DNA of 60,432 nt, taken from assembly GCF_002432125.1 (NCBI RefSeq), contig NZ_DJFS01000026.1, positions 43,568 through 103,999 of the forward strand, written 5' to 3'. A program made the position numbers and the translations under genes. Of this stretch, positions 59,030 through 60,432 are shown in pieces (the stretch's first letter is position 1; each line of letters starts with the position of its first letter). This DNA is from Brevundimonas sp. UBA5866 (GTDB taxonomy: Bacteria; Pseudomonadota; Alphaproteobacteria; Caulobacterales; Caulobacteraceae). Under the pieces are notes generated by a model. That model was not told the origin of the DNA and searched no databases. It saw nothing but the letters and a program-made list of their open reading frames with translations.

Positions 59030-60136
59030 GTGCCCTACGCCTCCCCCGCCGACGGCACGTCGCAAAGCCTGAAGGACCGTCTGGTCCGCGAGATCATCCT
59101 GACCGGCCCCATGACCGTGGCCGACTATGTCACCCGCTGCCTGCACGATCCCAAGGGCGGATACTATGCCACCCGTCCGGCGCTGGGCGAGCGGGGCGAC
59201 TTCATCACCGCCCCGATGGTCAGCCAGATGTTCGGCGAGCTGATCGGCCTGTGGGCGGTCGAGACATGGCAACGGCTGGGCGCGCCCGAAAAGGTGCGCT
59301 TTGTCGAGGTCGGTCCCGGCGACGGCACTCTGATGGGCGATGCCCTTCGCGCCGCCCGCCTGTCGCCCGCCTTCCTGGAAGCCGCCGAGCTGATCCTGAT
59401 CGAGCCGAGCCAGCCGCTGCGTCATGAACAGGCCCGCCGTCTGGCCGATGCGGACCTGGAACCGCGCTGGGTCAAATCGCTGGCGCAGATCGAGACCGAC
59501 GCGCCGGTGATCCTCGTCGCCAACGAGGTGCTGGACTGTCTGCCTGCCCGCCAGTTCGTCAGAACCGACGGTGGCTGGGCCGAGCGCCGCATCGGCGTGG
59601 ACGACGCCAACAACCTGATCTTTGGCCTGACCGCCATCAGCGAGGGCTTCGAGACGCCCGAACTTGAGATCGAGGTCGGCCAGATTCTGGAAATATCCGA
59701 ACAACAGGCCGCCTTCGGGCGCGACCTTGCGGCACTGGTCGCGGCCACGTCGGGCGCGGCCCTGCTGATCGACTATGGCCGCGCCAGGACCGAGGCCGGA
59801 GACACCCTCCAAGCCCTTAAACGTCACCGGAAGGTCGGCGTTCTGGACGAACCCGGCGAAGCGGACCTGACCCAATGGGCCGACTTCCCGCTGGTGCTGG
59901 AAGCCGCCGTCCGCAGCGGCGCCGACGTGACCGGATGCATCGGTCAGGGCCTGTTCCTCGCGCGTCTGGGTATTGTCGAACGGGCCAAGGCGCTGGCCGC
60001 CGCCCGCCCCGAGGCCGAGGACGTGATCCTGCGCCAGTTCCACCGCCTGACCGCCCATGACCAGATGGGCGAACTGTTCAAGGTGGCGGCGATCTTCTCG
60101 CCGCGCTCGCTGACCGTTCCGGGGTTCGAAGCATGA
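59030..60136 (+). CDS. class I SAM methyltransferase, MidA/NDUFAF7 family
   Basis: A 368-residue protein. GERGDFITAPMVSQMFGELIGLW, VEVGPGDGTLMGDALRAAR (SAM loop) and ANEVLDCLPARQF are typical of the family, whose mitochondrial member methylates an arginine of complex I. Start is GTG 59030, 4 nt after lgt; the stop overlaps pgeF as ATGA. The lgt-midA-pgeF order is common in alphaproteobacteria. Confidence 0.92.
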   Translation: MPYASPADGTSQSLKDRLVREIILTGPMTVADYVTRCLHDPKGGYYATRPALGERGDFITAPMVSQMFGELIGLWAVETWQRLGAPEKVRFVEVGPGDGTLMGDALRAARLSPAFLEAAELILIEPSQPLRHEQARRLADADLEPRWVKSLAQIETDAPVILVANEVLDCLPARQFVRTDGGWAERRIGVDDANNLIFGLTAISEGFETPELEIEVGQILEISEQQAAFGRDLAALVAATSGAALLIDYGRARTEAGDTLQALKRHRKVGVLDEPGEADLTQWADFPLVLEAAVRSGADVTGCIGQGLFLARLGIVERAKALAAARPEAEDVILRQFHRLTAHDQMGELFKVAAIFSPRSLTVPGFEA

Positions 60137-60432
60137 CACCCATCACCCATCCCCTGCTCGACCTTGCCGGCATCAAGCACGGCTTCTTCACCCGCGAGGG
60201 CGGCGTGTCCGAGGGCATCTATGCGGGGCTGAACTGTGGCGTCGGCTCCAAGGACGATCCGGCCCGCGTGGCCGAGAACCGCCGCCGCGTGGCGCAATGG
60301 TTCGGCGGCGACAGCGACGACCTGTGCGGCTGCTACCAGATCCACTCCGCCCACGCCGTAGTGGCCGAGAGCGGCTGGAAAGGCGAACGCCCCGAGGGGG
60401 ATGCCGTGGTCACCCGCGCCACCAGCCCCATC
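60133..60432 (+). CDS. pgeF: polyphenol oxidase / PgeF family, N-terminal part
   Basis: The frame from ATG 60133 is open to the window end (100 codons). GIKHGFFTREGGVSEGIYAGLN is the conserved N-terminus of the YfiH/PgeF family, and CGCYQIHSAHAVVA holds the start of the metal site with His. PgeF proteins are peptidoglycan editing or purine-nucleoside-acting enzymes. The C-terminal two thirds are outside the window. Confidence 0.93.
   Translation, partial: MTPITHPLLDLAGIKHGFFTREGGVSEGIYAGLNCGVGSKDDPARVAENRRRVAQWFGGDSDDLCGCYQIHSAHAVVAESGWKGERPEGDAVVTRATSPI

Noticed and set aside
1..60432. tRNA genes, CRISPR arrays, insertion sequences or prophage genes
   Set aside because: I scanned for TpsiC-like arms, regularly spaced repeats and transposase or integrase motifs and saw none that I could support.

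Overview
The window is about 60 kb of GC-rich, gene-dense chromosome from an alphaproteobacterium of the Caulobacteraceae, most likely Brevundimonas or a close relative. The evidence is a fliF-fliG-fliH-fliN-flbD-flhA flagellar block with the Caulobacter-specific regulator FlbD, a GapR-type chromosome protein, a TacA-like orphan sigma-54 regulator, and an aa3-type oxidase subunit IV. The species call is an inference. I found no rRNA, tRNA, CRISPR array, insertion sequence or prophage. No gap without a gene exceeds 300 bp; the longest are about 16369-16639 and 19484-19772. Start codons are unusually often TTG, usually behind a clear Shine-Dalgarno (SD) sequence.

Region 1 (1-8.7 kb): the end of a ScfR-like regulator, an M1-like metallopeptidase lipoprotein, a WYL regulator, a DUF985 cupin, then a minus-strand proton-translocating transhydrogenase operon. 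In that operon pntAA, pntAB and pntB are interleaved with three small membrane proteins and one small secreted protein, mostly with overlapping stop and start codons. Region 2 (8.4-20.3 kb): cytochrome oxidase subunit IV, oligoendopeptidase F, a DUF4153 membrane protein, TacA-like regulator, DUF805 protein, several lipoproteins, GapR, ribosomal protein L36, a lytic transglycosylase, an alpha/beta hydrolase, a cold-shock protein and an Ivy-like lipoprotein.

Region 3 (20.3-30.3 kb): cysS, folE, a lone exbD, a Tat-exported gamma-glutamyltransferase followed by an atypical gene with a ParB/sulfiredoxin-like DGHHK motif, and a minus-strand isoprenoid cluster xseB-csaA-ispA-dxs. Region 4 (30.4-44.3 kb): a GNAT acetyltransferase and a CoxE-type VWA protein on the plus strand, then a long minus-strand block running fliF, fliG, fliH, fliN, flbD, a class A beta-lactamase lipoprotein, flhA, and a three-protein signalling module (CHASE3 histidine kinase, single-domain response regulator, receiver-HisKA_2 kinase). 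The last protein of that module has no ATG, GTG or TTG upstream of its acidic pocket.

Region 5 (44.4-60.4 kb): leucine dehydrogenase-like enzyme, a lysophospholipase-like lipoprotein, a uracil-DNA glycosylase-family protein, a DUF3253 protein, a GST, a nucleoside transporter, a translationally coupled lipoprotein / M48 protease / secreted-protein cassette, ilvE divergent from an OmpR-type two-component pair, a secreted protein with an unusual leader, proC, YbjN, UbiK, a small HTH protein, and lgt-midA-pgeF running off the end.
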